The notes below the pieces were generated by a model, which searched no databases, was not told where the DNA came from, and was given only the letters and a program-made list of their open reading frames with translations. 64,000 nt of DNA from Penelope pileata. Its lineage: Eukaryota; Chordata; Aves; Galliformes; Cracidae. This document shows, piece by piece, positions 1 through 14,100 of this stretch. Location of the stretch: the NCBI GenBank assembly GCA_013396635.1, contig WBMW01005037.1:1082665-1146664 (forward strand), in the 5' to 3' direction. Within the stretch, counting starts at the first letter, position 1. Each line of letters opens with the position of its first letter. The translations under genes and the position numbers were made by a program.

Positions 1-1597
1 CTCAGTTATCCCACTGCAAACCCTGAATCTCCCCTGAGTCTGAGTTTCCTATACACCTTCAGTAAAATCCCCTAAATGAATTTCCCAAAACCAGAATTTG
101 TGTACTGGTAACGACGATGAATTCAGTAAACAATTAGTCATCATCACTATTCACTTTTCTGTCTTCAGCTGAGCTGTTCTCACTTCTTTCCAGAGGTTAA
201 CAGCATCTCCAGATCATTTCTTTTGTCCCCAACAAGGTGTAAGCCACAGGGAGCTGTCTCCATGGGAAACGGGGCATTTTTATTCAAATAATCACTCAGT
301 GTTATACTACATGAAAGCTGGGGCTTATGTAAGGCTGAAATTTCTTTAGTAATGACTGCTACATAATAGGGCCACCTGGTGATTTGTGTGTTGCATTGCT
401 CTGTAGGAATCTTGAGTTCAGGAGCTACTTTAGGGCTCTGGCTGACAAGGAACACACGGGGCATGTATGCTCAGCTCATTTGCTTCATCTCGGATGAGGT
501 CATGCTGACCGAGCAGCACTTTGAATTTCCCTTACCTGCTGGCAGATGCAGCAGTGAGGAGTTGTTACACAAGGAACGGCTCAGAGTAGCTGGATGCTGG
601 AAAATTATGGAAATGAGCAGCGGCTGCAATAGTGGGATGTATATTTTCCGTGTATTGCTAGCAGGAAGGTTATTGCATCTAATACTGTTTATTAAACTAC
701 TGTATGGTTTCTGCTGTCTGTTCCTTGTATTTCTTCATACAGTGAAAGGGAACAGTAATGAACACTGCTGCCTATGAATAAATGCATTCAAATTGTATCA
801 TCTTTTTTTCATTAGAGGCTGTATTTTGATAACTGTTGATGTGCATACATTTCTTTCCAGAGTTCATAGCTCTAAATATGAGTTTTAATTACTCTGCTTA
901 TCTTATGTTATCAATTCTGTGCTCACTGTTCATGTTGAGAAACCCACAAATGCTGTGATGCTATGCCTTTTGCTGACAACATTCTACAGAGAGAAGCAGA
1001 CATAAAAAGAGCTACATCAGAGCAACATTATCAATTTATACCAGCTCAGAATCAGAATCAAAAAACAAACCTGAAAAGTCAGTGGCTTTTATTTTGTTAG
1101 TGTTGTGAACATTCTCTTAGAGACAAACTAGCTTTGCTTTTTTTTTAAAAAAAAAAAAAAAACAACTTTCCAGCTATTACATCTGGTCAAAGGTGTGAAG
1201 TTGCCCAAAGCATAGTAATAATATTTTTCCATTCTTTTTAGGAGTGAATCTTTTTTCTGCCTCTTTCCAGCTCAATAGGAAAAGTTTATTTGGGACCACA
1301 GTACTATGTCTGTGGGAGTACGGGGAGGAGGTGCCAAAACGTTTTTCTCCTGCCAGGAGGTGAGCTAGGTTTAGCTTTATACCTGGTCACATGTCCCAAC
1401 ATCCTGGACAAAATGCATAGTCTGATCTTCCTGTAAATAGAACTTCTCTTCCAACAAGAATGCTTCTAGGAGAAAAAATTGTCATGTTTGTGGGTATCAG
1501 TACAGCCATAGGACCCACAGATGTTCTTAGAGTAAAGTGATGGGTCCCAAAGTTGTGTTCTCTGATCTTGTGGACACAATTCCCAAACAAGTGAAAC
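1..1597. other. Unique non-coding DNA
   Basis: I see no gene here. Reading frames are short and broken on both strands and none resembles a known protein. The one structural feature is a T-run joined directly to an A-run at 1138-1162, listed separately. The rest reads as ordinary AT-leaning intergenic or intronic vertebrate DNA running up to a CR1 fragment. Confidence 0.6.
1138..1162. repeat. T9-A16 homopolymer junction
   Basis: Nine T residues are followed directly by sixteen A residues, so the two runs could fold back on each other over about nine base pairs. It is probably slippage-derived low-complexity DNA. No retroelement body adjoins the A-run, so it is not the tail of a recognisable insertion. 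Confidence 0.85.
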
Positions 1598-1901
1598 CAC
1601 AGAATATCCTGAGTTGGAACGGACCCCCCAAAGGATCATGGAGTCCAACTCCTGGCTCCACACAGCACCACCCAAATCCAACCCCTACGTCTGAGAGCGT
1701 TGTCCAGATGTTCCTTGAACTCCAGCAATTGGGGCTGTGCCCACTGCCCTCTGGTGCAGAGCCTTTTCCTAACCCCCACCTGACCCTCCCCTGAGACAAA
1801 TCCATGCCCTTCCCTTGAGTCCTGTCCCTGTCACCTGAGAGCAGAGATCAGTGCTGCCCCTCTGCTCCCCTTCGGAGGAAGCTGTAGACCAAGATGAGGT
1901 A
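1598..1901 (-). mobile_element. CR1 LINE 3'-end fragment (CR1-F-like), inverted
   Basis: CR1 is the dominant non-LTR retrotransposon of birds, and most copies are 5'-truncated 3' ends like this one. The plus strand reads as the reverse complement of the CR1 3' region. It opens with a 'cacagaatatcctgagttgg' block at 1598, then 'gtccaactcctggctccac', then 'ttccttgaactccag', and ends near the 'ggagga' block around 1875-1900. The same blocks occur in reverse orientation in the copy at 27604-27787. Compared with the consensus as I remember it, about 35 bp is missing near 1745-1752, where the 'cccactgccc' and 'tctggtgcag' blocks are joined. No CR1 reverse-transcriptase coding sequence is present, so it cannot mobilise itself. 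The open frames across this interval are by-products of the repeat. Confidence 0.93.
1746..1757 (-). promoter_or_regulatory. CTCF-core-like 12-mer inside the CR1 fragment
   Basis: Read on the minus strand, the 12-mer matches the CTCF core CCASYAGRKGGC at 11 of 12 positions. The mismatch is at the first base. It falls at the junction of the apparent deletion in the CR1 copy, so it may have been created by that deletion. Such a match occurs often by chance, and binding is not implied without occupancy data. Confidence 0.2.
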
Positions 1902-4900
1902 GCCAACTTGCAGAAATTTCTAGATAAATTTTTAAAAATCAGAAAAAAAATGTATTTTCCAGCATTCCTTTACGTCATAACCAGAATATAAAATACAGCA
2001 CGCACAATTCACCACAGTTGAATTAACAGGAGAGGAGGTTGTTATATTTAAGCTATGCATTTTTCTGTAATTAAATGGGTTTCAAAGAGAGAATGTTCCT
2101 TCTTGAGGAAAAAATCTCTTAATTGGCAGTTACACAGGGTTAATGAACTACTTAAAGGAGGGGGAAAAAAACAAAAAAAAAAAACCCACAAAAATACCAA
2201 AACCAAATGCATATCGAGTGTCAGAACTTAGAAATCCATTAGCAGAGAGAGCTGCTTTAACCAAAAACTGGTGAGATCTGCCTAGCTCTGAGAGGAGGCA
2301 TTTTCCAAAAGGACTGCAAGCAGAGTGGGGATGCTGCAAATGAAAAGTTGACTATAAAATATATGCTTGAGGGAGATCCAATAATATTAAGGAGGCCATG
2401 AGTACCAAAGCCTTAAATAAGTAAAAGGAAGGGGGTGCAGATCTGGAAGGAGAGGGTAGATCTGATTATTTTCTTTTTTAAAGTGCTACTGTGGGGAAAT
2501 TGGAACAATCTCAGTTTGTGTTATTTCTGCATTTGTGAGGTTGTTCACTTAACCTGTGCAATGACCTGGAATACTCAATGCCACTGAGACAGAAAGAGTA
2601 ACTGAGAGACTTGTGATTTCAAGGAGGAATTTTATTGAACAGCAGCAGATTTACTTTACACTTCAGTAGTAAGTGATAAGAGGAATTATTCAACATGCTT
2701 TCTTATTCTGGCCCTGGGAGGTGGTGTAAATTCTGAGGGCACAGAACATACTGCCTTGTATCATGAAAGTGGAATCTATTTTAAAATTAAAATGAGAAAT
2801 GCCATGTTTCATCCACGTTGTTTAAGTTTCTCTATCGTTCCTCTGAACTTCAAGTTTTTAATTCATGGTAATGCTGTTTGACAAGACGTTTGGACAGGGA
2901 CAGAATGCAGAAGTGATTAAGAGAAGAAATCTGAAATTTACTTAGAAATTTCAGAGGGCAATGGTTTTGGCAATATACATAAACACTTGTTATGATGTGT
3001 CAGTCTGTATTAGACCCTGCTTTTCCTATCTTTCCATGGGCAGATGTTGCTTTTTTCAGTTTATAGGTTTGTTAGGATTTTGGTCTGCCTTTCTGGCACC
3101 CTCAGGCTTCCTATCTACTCGAACAAAAAATGCATGTCATATAGGATTCACCTTTTCCCATTAGATTAGATGCTGCTGGGTGGTCAGCTGGAAGCTTTTT
3201 TTTTCTTTGAGGGGGAATAGGAAGGTGAATAGACTGTTGCTTATTAAAGCTTTGACTTCAGAGCTGATGCTCACCAAGGAAATAAACAACACAGTTATAA
3301 CTGGATAATCTGTCTCTCTGATAATTAAAAAGGCTGATTTGAAAGGACATATCCCAAACTGTTATTTACATACTGGGTATTTTTCCATGTGACATTGTGT
3401 CTGTATAATTCATAGCAGCGCTATGTGTAGCTGTGTGCTTGTAGGACATATTTTGAAGCAAATCTTAAAATTCAAATCAACTGTCTTGCAATTCAATATT
3501 GAATTCATACATGCATATAATGGTTTTGATATTTCACTCGTAGAACTGAAGCATGACAAAAACCTTCTTTGTTAAAGAATAATGACACGGTTAATAGAGC
3601 TTCGGTAAGACACTAAAATATCACTGTGATCTAGCCAATATACTTCCTAACAGGAGGAAATCAGGTAATGTTTTTGGCAAATCTATTTTAGATTGTGTGC
3701 TGACGTTACTGGTGAAATTTGAGAGCATATACACTGTAGATTGTTTTAATGAAACCTTGGCTCAAATACCCACTTTGCTCAGAGGACTCCAGCGAGCTTT
3801 CTGCATGCCTATGAACTCCTGTAGGATGTATGGGATCAATTATACCAAATGTGTGCTTTCTGATCTTTGAGCGTTGTTAGCCTAGTGGCAGAACGTGGTT
3901 GAACAGCCTTAACATCTTTCACTATTTTCTACAGATGTTTTCAGATTTCTAGAAAGGGAAAACTTTGTAGGATGGTATTTTTCATCCTTTAGATGTTAAG
4001 TTGCGTTTCTTTGCTAATGCAGTGTTCTCATACCCCAGTGCTAGTAAGACATTTTATCTGGTGTTGCCACATGTATCTTGCTTGCATAGGAAATCCTATG
4101 AACCCTGTGTTGTCTGGTCATCTTTGGCTTCATATGAAAACTCAGAAACTGAGGATGGCATAACATTAAATATGTTCCCTATCCATCTATCTTCCTTTCT
4201 TTCTAGTTTCTGAAAGGGAAAATATGTGTGTGCTTTGTTAACACAAAAGTGCACTGTGTTTCATATGAATATAAAAATGTGCGTATTTGACATAGAAATC
4301 AACAATTCTATAAGTTGTTTTTTTTTATTGATGGTTGAATTTTTTTTGTTTTTGGTGTTTGAATCTGCATGCAATCTGTATGCTTATTTCCTAGCTTTTT
4401 ATCAGAAGAAGAATTAGCTAACTTAAAAGAAACCTGTCAGGATATGGGTAGAGATTTTGCAGCTGAGGAAGTCAAATATGAACCTTAGAAAGCAGCATAC
4501 AACAATGTAGCAATGCGCTGTGACTCAGTGCATATCAGTTCATAATTACCTCTGAGAAACGACTCTTAGTATGAATTAAACAATACTTTTAAAATGTTTT
4601 ATTATATTTAGTTCTCTGTAGTGCATAATGCTGTCAAAGGTTAATTGGTTTGGGTAATGCTAGGAACTACAGTGCTTGGTACATCTACTAGTTTGAGCAC
4701 AAGAATTGAAAGATGTTCCTACCAATTTTGCTAAGGATCTAATAGTTAACTTGAATGTCTCAACTATCAAAAGAAGTAAGGAATAACTCTAATAACTCTG
4801 AGTTTAATCAGGAATCTCTCTAGAACAGAGCTGGACGGTGAAACCAAACTAGGTCGGAGAGTTTCATGATGTAGCTCTTCATCCACTGGGGACAGAGTTG

Positions 4901-7874
4901 TTACCAAAGTAGTTCTGCTAAGAACAAAGTCCCCAACTTCAGAAGCCTGAGAACGCAACAGAAAAGAATGATTCTTTCATCCAGGTCATGCATTTTACAT
5001 TTTCCCCATTTAATAAGCTAAAGCCTAGAGATGTAGAATGTGGTGCTCCTTTTAGGCAAGTCTTTGGAGTTGCTGCAGGTCTTAAAAACATGACCATTTG
5101 GGATTTTTTTTTCTTTAACACTACTTCAAATCCCCACTGAACACCAAGAGAAACTTTGATCGTAGACACTGAATGTTGGTGTGAATGCTGGCTGGGGGAG
5201 AAGAGTGGGCGTTCTCTTGTGGGGCACAGAACTGAATGCCCAGGGAGAACATTCAGGGGATAGACTTTCTTCTTGTTGTTTTTTTATCTCCTTTCTTGTT
5301 TCTCTTTTCCAGGATAACCCATCTTAATAGCCTCCAAATTTTACAAATTTTAATACCTTTAGGTAAAAGTTAATAATGTATATGGAATACATGGGGGTAC
5401 TACTCTCCTGTTCACTTCCTCGTACATCTGAGAACAGAGCACTGGCATGTATCTCTGTTGATTTCAGGACTCTTCTAAATTAGGGCAATAATACTTCTTT
5501 TTCTTCAAAAAGTGTCCTCAGCTGCTCACTGCTAGCTGCACTGCTTTAGCTTAAGGCAGTGGTTTTGACCTGTTTACTTTCACCATAATGCTTAAATCTC
5601 ACAGTATAATGCAACCTTAAGCTACTGCGATAGCTCGTTCTGAATTTAAAACCCAATTCTTCTAATGGCTGAGGAATTTCAAAGTTGATCTGTGAGAAAG
5701 GATAAGATTGGAAATACGACTTGGGCAGTTCTTTGAGAGTAGTGAATTTTTACAAGACTCTTTGTAAATATGGTGGACCTTTTGAATTCTTTCATCCCAA
5801 ACATTAATGCCAACAAGGTCGCACTTGCCATACATTGCAAAGGAGTAGCTGTTCCTTGCAGAGATACTTGCACCTCTCTACCAGTGAAGGTGTTCATTCA
5901 AGAGTGCATCAAGGTAGGAAGCCAGAGACAGTGTGTACAACACACAGTACTCACTCAAGTACCAAGACAGCATTAGAACAAAGAAAGATCTCCAGCTCTG
6001 CCCAGGCATGAATGCTACTATTAAAGGAAAAGTGTCCAAGTGTGACTGCCTTTGATCCAAGGCTGGTGCTGATCTGGTAGAACTGACTCAATTGAAAGCA
6101 ATTGTGTTTGATTGTGTATGGCTATTTCTTTGCTATTTTTATCTTAAAGTAATGTGAGAAAGAATTATCTGTGTAACAAGTATGCACTTAACAGTGGTTA
6201 ACGCAACCTCAAAGGCAGGTGTCAGTGCTTTTCTCTACGAGTTCAAAGGAAAGCTTGAGCAGTCACTGTGCATGTGAATGCCATATAAAATTTCCTAATA
6301 CGAGCCAGGAATTAAAGCTTACTGTTATTTGGGCTTTAGATTACTTTTGGAGTTGTTTGTTTGCTCTAATCTGAAGAACCACGTCTGCTCAATCAGGAAT
6401 TGCCGTGCACATTGCATCAATTTTCCGCTCTGAATGGGGTATCTGTTCCCAGAGACTTCTAGGCAAAAAGTCACCTGCTGAAACCGATGTGACGTATGCA
6501 TCCGCACTGCCTGCAAAACTTCACTTAAAGGCACCCTTAGGCAGTACTTTTATAGTGAAAAGGACTTGACTTAATAATAGGACAAAATGTACTTATCTTA
6601 CCTGAACCAGGGGAATGACTTTATTTTCACTATTCACATGTCATCATAATGATCTGGCGCTTTCCGCTCGTAAATGAGAACAGTAGCCTTGATTCTGACC
6701 TCCATTAATGTATATCATAAAGGCTGCCCTCATAATATGCTTCACAGGAAGACCTCATTCCCTTGCAAGCTGTTCTTTGGTGACAGTCCAGGTGAAAGTT
6801 ATATATTTCTGCAAAACTTATCAAATCCATATGATAACCCCACTGTCAGAGGTTATTCAAGCCATTATTGACCACATTATTGGATAGTCCATTCATTATT
6901 ATTTAAGCATTTTTAAATAATGCTGGTAAGAAAATAGTTGGATAAAGTCAAACTTGTTGGAGTATGTTGTAATAGCAAAATATGCAGCTATCAGGATTGG
7001 GATTTGGAGAAAAGGCAGCTTTAAAAGTAACCAGCATAGAATCAAGTTGTTCATGTGTCATTGATAGAGTCTTGCATGAAGTTCTGGTCTGCCCCTAAGA
7101 AGGGGGTGAAATCAGAACAGAAATGCTGCTTGCACTGAGCAGCATCTCTCTATGACTGAACATATTTGAAGTGATGGACGCAGCTTGCTTCTGCTTCCAG
7201 CTGCATAATTTTACAGCCATTTACGTAGAATTTAATCTTCCAAAACTTTATGGAGCTGTGAAACAAGTAGCAAAAAAGTACTGAACAACATCCAACACAC
7301 ATTCCAGGCAAGGAATCTGTACGGACATTTAAAAATAGGAACCTGAATTTCCCTTTCAGCTGCCAGCAACTTGCTCAGGAGTGGCTGTAGTAAAGTTTTT
7401 CATGAATGCGTGCCGTGTAGAGGATTTCCTATTATTATTGTTTTAGGATTTGGGTTCTTTTTCATAATTATGATGTCAGTTAATCCTAGCTTTAGATGGT
7501 GTTGGAAAAATTACTTGATAAGCTACCTCTGAATTCCTCCCCCCCTCCCTTTTTATTTGTAATATGAGAAATATTTTTTTTTCTTTCACATAAATGTTGT
7601 GAAATAACTTCCTTAATACAGCAATTTAAAAGTATTAAAAAAAAAACTTCCATCTTATTTTGACATAATTTTGTGAAAACAGAAGCATGTGAAGTAATGA
7701 ATCAGAGATTGTATTGATCACGCTGTCACTGCGATGACCTATTAAAATCTAGGATGTTTTATCGTTCTATTAAGTTGAATTCAAAATCTATACACAGCAA
7801 AGGATATAGTTATTAAACATTGTGCTAATGATACTCATGAAGCTGAACAGGATGTGTGTAGAAGGTCACAACCA
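1902..7874. other. Unique AT-rich non-coding DNA
   Basis: I recognise no gene in these 6 kb. Open frames are under about 85 codons with no family resemblance. The stretch contains an A-rich low-complexity patch at about 2164-2194 and a C-rich then T-rich patch near 7540-7580. I recognise no further CR1 sequence, tandem array or structured RNA. Confidence 0.55.
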
Positions 7875-8135
7875 CGTAGTTGAGGCTGGAGGATGACCAG
7901 GTCATCCAGCTCCATCACCTAACACAGGACTTGGGACATTGCCCAGCTGAGGTTTCAATACATGCAAGGCTGGAGATGCCACAACCTCTCTGGGTGACCT
8001 TTTCCAGTTGTTAACTGCCCTCATAGAGGGGGAGATGAATTTCTTCTTATGTTTAAGTTTCCCGTGTTTCAGTCTGTGCCCATTGCCTTCTGTCCCATCA
8101 CCGGGCAGGGAGCAGCCTTGACCGCAGGGACCATG
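7875..8135 (-). mobile_element. CR1 LINE 3'-end fragment, inverted, diverged
   Basis: The plus strand reads as reverse-complement CR1 3' region. A 'gaccaggtcatccagctcc' block is followed by 'ccacaacctctctgggtgac', 'gaatttcttctta', and a 'gcccattgccttctgtccc' plus 'atcaccgggca' block, in the order expected for CR1. The wording differs from the copies at 1598 and 27604, so this is another and probably older subfamily. The 3'-terminal octamer repeat normally found at the low-coordinate edge is not recognisable. Boundaries are approximate, and no coding region remains. Confidence 0.85.
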
Positions 8136-11100
8136 ACAGTGCAGCTCAGGTTCCTGAGAGTCCTCACGAGTACTGAGGATGACACTTGCATCTTTTTAGC
8201 TTTCTTTCCTTCATTCTGTTTTTTAATCCATTATTTTCTCCAGACAGTTCTAGTCAGTCCAGTTACATTTGATGGCATGGACTGCCAATATTAAGTATCA
8301 AGACACTAGTAATAGTAACTTTTTCACTAAGCTCTGCATTTCTTGGAGAAGATTTTCTATTGTGAAAGAAGTGCTGGGCATGGAAAATCCTGCTTCGGTA
8401 AGTCAGAATGAAGTTACTGTGGAGTAAATCTTATTTAATGCCTTGAAATGTAAGAGCACATTCCTATTTTGATACATATGGACAATAAATCAGGTCTCAT
8501 GAAGCTGTCTAAGAATAGAAAAGTATAAAGAGAAAAAATAATGAATTCGTATTGCACACAGATTTAAGTGTTAGCTCTTTCTGATATCCAGGATATTTTT
8601 CCTTTGGAGAGTAATGACTTTTCACAATTTCACAATAATCAGTTATTATTCTAGAAGTCCACAGAAGTTACTTATAACTCGAGAAGTAGTGATTTGTTAT
8701 GCTTATTTCTCAGTCATATGCTCACTTTACCCTTTGACTCAGAAAATCTGGGGCAAGAACACTGTCTTCTTGTATCTGGAGTGCACATTTTTTTGATTAT
8801 TACTGATACTTTAAGCATCACCTTCTGTTTAGGTGTGCCATAACGTGTGTTGTTGATCTAAATATGAAATTTTCTCTTTATTAAGGAGGGGAAATCCCAG
8901 TTGCAGGCAGGCAACCAGCTCAGCTGCTGAGCTTGATTTCAGGACTGTCTGAAATATGCATTGTGCCTCTGATAGCAAATATTTTCATCCTTAAAAATAA
9001 GAACCGAGTGTGGTGCTGATTTTTCAAAAGGAACAAGCGTGATCTAACTTTTCACCTGTTGAAATTGGTTAGGCTAAAAAAAAAAAAAGAAAATCTATTA
9101 TTTGAGTGGGCGGTGTAGGCTGCCTTCCAAAAAATATTTAGAAGCCTTTCAAAATAAGGTACTGAGTTGTTTAAAGTTAGAAACACTCAGATGCCAATGT
9201 CATGGTAACCATGCCCATTGTAACATCCTGCTTGCTGAGATCTTTGTAGATCTTTTCTCTTGGGCTTTGCTTTATATAGTTAATGTACAAACCAGAACAC
9301 AAAAGAAAAGATTTCACAAAATTAACATCTCATATTAACAGTAGGCTAGGGATGTGTTGTCCTCCATGGCATCATCTGCTTCTGACATTCAAGCAGTTCA
9401 ATTACTTTAATGACTCCCATAGGTCCCTCTGTAACTGCTGGATGATGCCTGAGGAGACACTTCAGAGGTGAGAGAAAAAAGCCAGGGAGCAACCAGAGAA
9501 AGAAATATTCTTCTTGCAGGCGAAAAAAAACATAGTTTTACTAAAAGCCTGTGGAGTTATTAGACCAGATACTTTCCTCTCTTTGGACAATCTTGCCTTC
9601 TCATTCTGCTTCAAGGGAATGCTTGTATCTCTGAATTACTTTGGGTTTCAAAATCAGTGCAAACTCTCTGCTGTCTTCTGTTCATTTCTCTTATTTTTAT
9701 TTTTTTAAGCAAGTACAATTTTATCAGGATACGTTTTTGTTGGAGTTTGCCTTAAAGTTTTCCTGTCAAGCTATATGAAATGTCGTAATAGTTACTACTT
9801 CCCATTTTTCATCTCATTTTTATATGGTGAGCTTTGCACACCTGAGCTGACTTGATCATTCCATCTGCTAGGAGAAGACTGACATGTTTCCTTGGGATCA
9901 CAGATGCTGAGTTTTAACTTTCTCCTTTTTTTCATAATCTTAGACAGTGTTCACTTTCTTGAGATGCGCTTCCATAATGGAATTGTACATTATTATTGGT
10001 GCTCTTTGATACAAAAGAGATTCAATACCTCTGGGGCTATAAATATCACGGATTCACTCCAAAGAGAGAAAGATACTGCAATATTTTTTCGGTTATTAAG
10101 ACTTTTCCATTTACTGGGAAAAGTCTTATGAAGATGCGAAGAGTTATGAATTTAGTAATCATTATGCCCTAGGTGACTTAGGTTAAGCAATCAAAACCTC
10201 TTTTTAAAACATAATTATGATTGTTTCCAACACTTAATTCTTTTTGGTTTCTTTTTCCAAATATTATTTTTTTATGCCTTGAGCGTTTTTTTTGTTTACT
10301 GCTTCAAAGAACTGCTCCCATGGCCTGTGATACAATACAGAAAAAATTTAGTGGCTGTGTGGCAGATTATATTTCTCACCTGTAAAGCTTTTGAAGAATT
10401 ATTGATCACTTGAAGATGTCATAGTCGGAACTCAGGCTTACAATAAATGTGTGGATATTTTTCTCCCTCCTGCATGAGTAAGATTAAAAACTTAAGTCTT
10501 CTCCTTGTGGATTTCAGTTTCTTGACCAGCTTGCTTTAAAAAAGAGGGGAAAAAATACAGAAAAGGAAAAATAAATTGGCTTCTGAGATACATGCTAGAT
10601 TGCCACTTTCACAATTTGGTAGTTGTTCTAAAAGCACACGAGTCAGAAATCTATCAAAAGTTCCTCTGGGTGTTTAAACATCAGCTAATAATACGTATAC
10701 TGGGATATTCTATTCAAAACTTGATTTCTGAATATCAAGGGGTTTTGTTTGCTTACACAATTTCTTTACACTGCTACATGTTGTAATGGAAGCAGGAGAC
10801 TTGCAGTGTATGTGTCTTTTCTTGTACTGTTGGAGGGAATTTTTTTAGAGTCAGGTGCTATGAAGGTTATGCGTTGGTACCCTTTAAGTCAATGGCAAGG
10901 GGTCTGATGAGTTTTATGGAGATAAAGGTGCAAATGCAAAGGAACCTGTTAAAATTTCATGACTCCAAATATCTTGCTGTCCACTGCTTTTGTATCCAAG
11001 TTGAGTAGAACATAAGTCCTGTTGTTTTTTTTTTTATTTAATTTCTTAAACTGGTGCTTGTAAAGTCTGATCAGCTGAGATCTGCACACCAAGCTGTACC

Positions 11101-14100
11101 TTTACAGCCAAATAATCTTACATATGGAGATCAGATGTGTAGTAAACAAAAGCAGCAGTTGGGAGACACTGGTTAAAGCAGCAGCCTGGTTTGCTTTAGG
11201 AAGTTCCAAGAAGTTGAAGTATTTCCATGTTGGGTATGAAGTATGTGGTGTTAAAGCACATCAAATGATGCGTGGATGTTGGCATTCTGGAGAAAAGTAG
11301 CTTTAAAGCTGAAACTCAGGAGGGTGACTGTGCTGTCTTTTAGGAGCATTCCTATTGGGGTTTAATGTACTGCAACTTCTGTGCCTTGAATTCACACCAT
11401 TAATGGATTTGCCTCAACTTTCCTGAATGTCCTTCAGTTGATGTGACCTTTGGTCCTGTCCTCTACCCTGCCTTCAAACTTGAAGCGCTGGCTTTCTATG
11501 GGCAGACCTTCCTGTACTGATCCTGTGCAGTGTCCCCCTTACGTGTCAGTCATTTAATTAACCTTTCAAATTGTCTCTTCAGTACCAGTTTGAAAGGGCA
11601 AAGTCCCATGGCCTGTTTTAATATTTAAAATGAGAAACTGATGTTCATCACTGACGCTTCATTTCCTGTAGGATGATGTGCCTCTGAGCCCTTTATCTGC
11701 AGGACCTGATACGCATGATGATGCCTCCACTACACTAATACACGATTCTCAGCAGCACTGTTCTCAGTTTAGGCTGATTAGGTTAAAAGAACATCATCCA
11801 GAATGTGATGATGATTCAACGTTTATGTTTTTTATCCGTTGCAGGCTAAATATATTCTCAGCCTGATATTTGGGAGTAAAGAGGGACAGTGGAAATTCTC
11901 TGTTCTGTTGTATTTCTAATAGGTTTAGTAATGCTCAGTAGAAATAGTATCTTCAGTGTTCTTGGTACAGACATTTATAACGGAGTACTCTGTGCTGTGA
12001 AGGCAATTAATTGCCTGCCTGATGTGCTTACAGTACATCAGAATCTACTGTTTAATTGTGAGTACGAAACTGTGACTGCACAAAAGATCAAATTTTGATT
12101 TCCAAAGATATTTAATGAAAGAATGTGTTATGAATAGGAAAATAACCCTACAGTCAAGATGAGCATTTTATTTCCTACTTTCAAGTAATTGTCAAAGTTA
12201 CAAAAATATTTATGCGGAAACTAGTGCTTTAGTTGTCTGATTACATAAAAGGGAAAAAAAAAAAAAGTGAACCTGTAGAATTTAGCGGTAGAGAATGAGG
12301 TTTTTTTCCTACGAGATCTAGTAGCTTTAGACACATTTTCCAATTAATCCGATAGAAAACATGAGATACTGACAGCATCTCAAAACAGGCATCTAATTTA
12401 GGAGTCTGTTGGGAACTGAAGTTCTTTACATAGTCCACAGAGTTTCCAGAGGATTCTGACTCATCTTTCAGAGACTGCAGCAGCTGAGTGGAAGCTTGGG
12501 TTCCTGTCTACGCCTCTAAACTTCACACCCAGTAAAACGGTGTGAATACACTTCTGCGTGCCTAAAGCCATTGCTTCAGACTTCTTGTCCATGTGGAAAT
12601 ATAAATGGTTAGTAATAGTGCTGTAGCTAATTGCTGGAGATGAAATAAACATTGTTCTTGAGCGTGGTATTTATATCTGAAAAAAAAAAAAACAACCACT
12701 ATTTGATATATTACATTCTCTTTTATAAAACTGAAGGCTATGCTATAATGGGATTTTTCAGGAAATTTGCAAGTGGTACACTATGAATTAATTTGCTGCT
12801 AGGTCTGAGGATAGAGGAGTTTCAAAATCATTAATAAGCACTGAGGGAGAAAATTTGATTTGTAAGTGCTTTATGATCTAATTTTGAAGTAGGATGGAAT
12901 CCTTTGTTCTTTTAAGTTGTACTGTTGCTTTTGATAGAAATCTGTCTACAGTTAACCATCAGAGAGCTACACATAATGGAATTGGTTTGACCCAGAGCAG
13001 CATGAGTCAACTTTGCAGTAAACTGGCTGAAGTTACTGAAAAGCGCTCAGCAATATTCATGATTACCCAAAAAAGAAAATGTATATGTTTATCCAATTAA
13101 AACTCCAGAAATAAATAAGCACTTTTGCCCAATCTAATTATCCAGCTGGGAGTTGGCCAAGACGCTGGGAGCTGACAGCCCTTGAGTTAGAGGTGTCAAA
13201 GGAGATTTAATAGCATTGTGACAAGTTCGGGTCTGCATCATCTGAGGGGTGTGGAGCAGTACTGGCCTGCCCACCATTTCAACCTTCTCCTTTCTCCCTT
13301 TCCTGTGCCTTGTAATAGCATGAGACATAATAAAAATAATCTTGAATTATCATTGTTTTAAGTGGCACTAACAGCATCATATGAAACAATGAGATTAAAT
13401 AGTGCCTAATTTTTCTGGTTAATATTGACCTTTTAAATCCTATTGCATTGTAGCCTATTTATAGATAAAATAACTCTTGAGGAGAATTGTGCTACATGAT
13501 GAGGTATCACAGAGTTTTGGGTTCTTCATCTTCAAATCTTTAAGGAGGAAATTTTTCTGAGTTTCTGTGGGGAGAACCTCTGCAGTAGGAAGCCGTATTT
13601 TTAAGAAAGAGTCTCAGTTATCTATGCTAATGCTATCGTATTTGCAAATGTTTTTTCACAGACTGGTTCTTTGCAGTTGCAACTGTCTCCCAAAGAGCAT
13701 TTCAATTTTAGGGGATAAACTGGCAAGATTCATTTCTGATTTGTTAACTTTGGCAAGAGTTTTATTCTTTAGCAGTGAAGTGAGCACCTGTGGACTCGGG
13801 GGACGCATGTCTCAGCAGTACAGGTTTAAAATTTCATTCTCCTCCTCCACGCTGAAAAATGATGTGTAGGAAGAGTTGGTTTAATTCTAAGGATTAGATT
13901 GGGGGCAGGCAGGAGAGAGTGGAGGGATTCACGTTTAATGATTTTTACACTTCATATTTTCTTTTTTCACTCTTGCTGTGTTTGGTTTGGCTGACATACA
14001 CTTGGGCCCACTTTTGAATTTTAGTGTTGACAGTCACAAATTCCTGCAGGTGAATTTATACACAATGGTCACCAAACATAATTCTGACTTCTCTGAATAG

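Noticed and set aside
1537..1805. Overlapping open frames of 85 and 92 codons
   Set aside because: They lie over the CR1 3' fragment, which is non-coding 3' sequence in the intact element.
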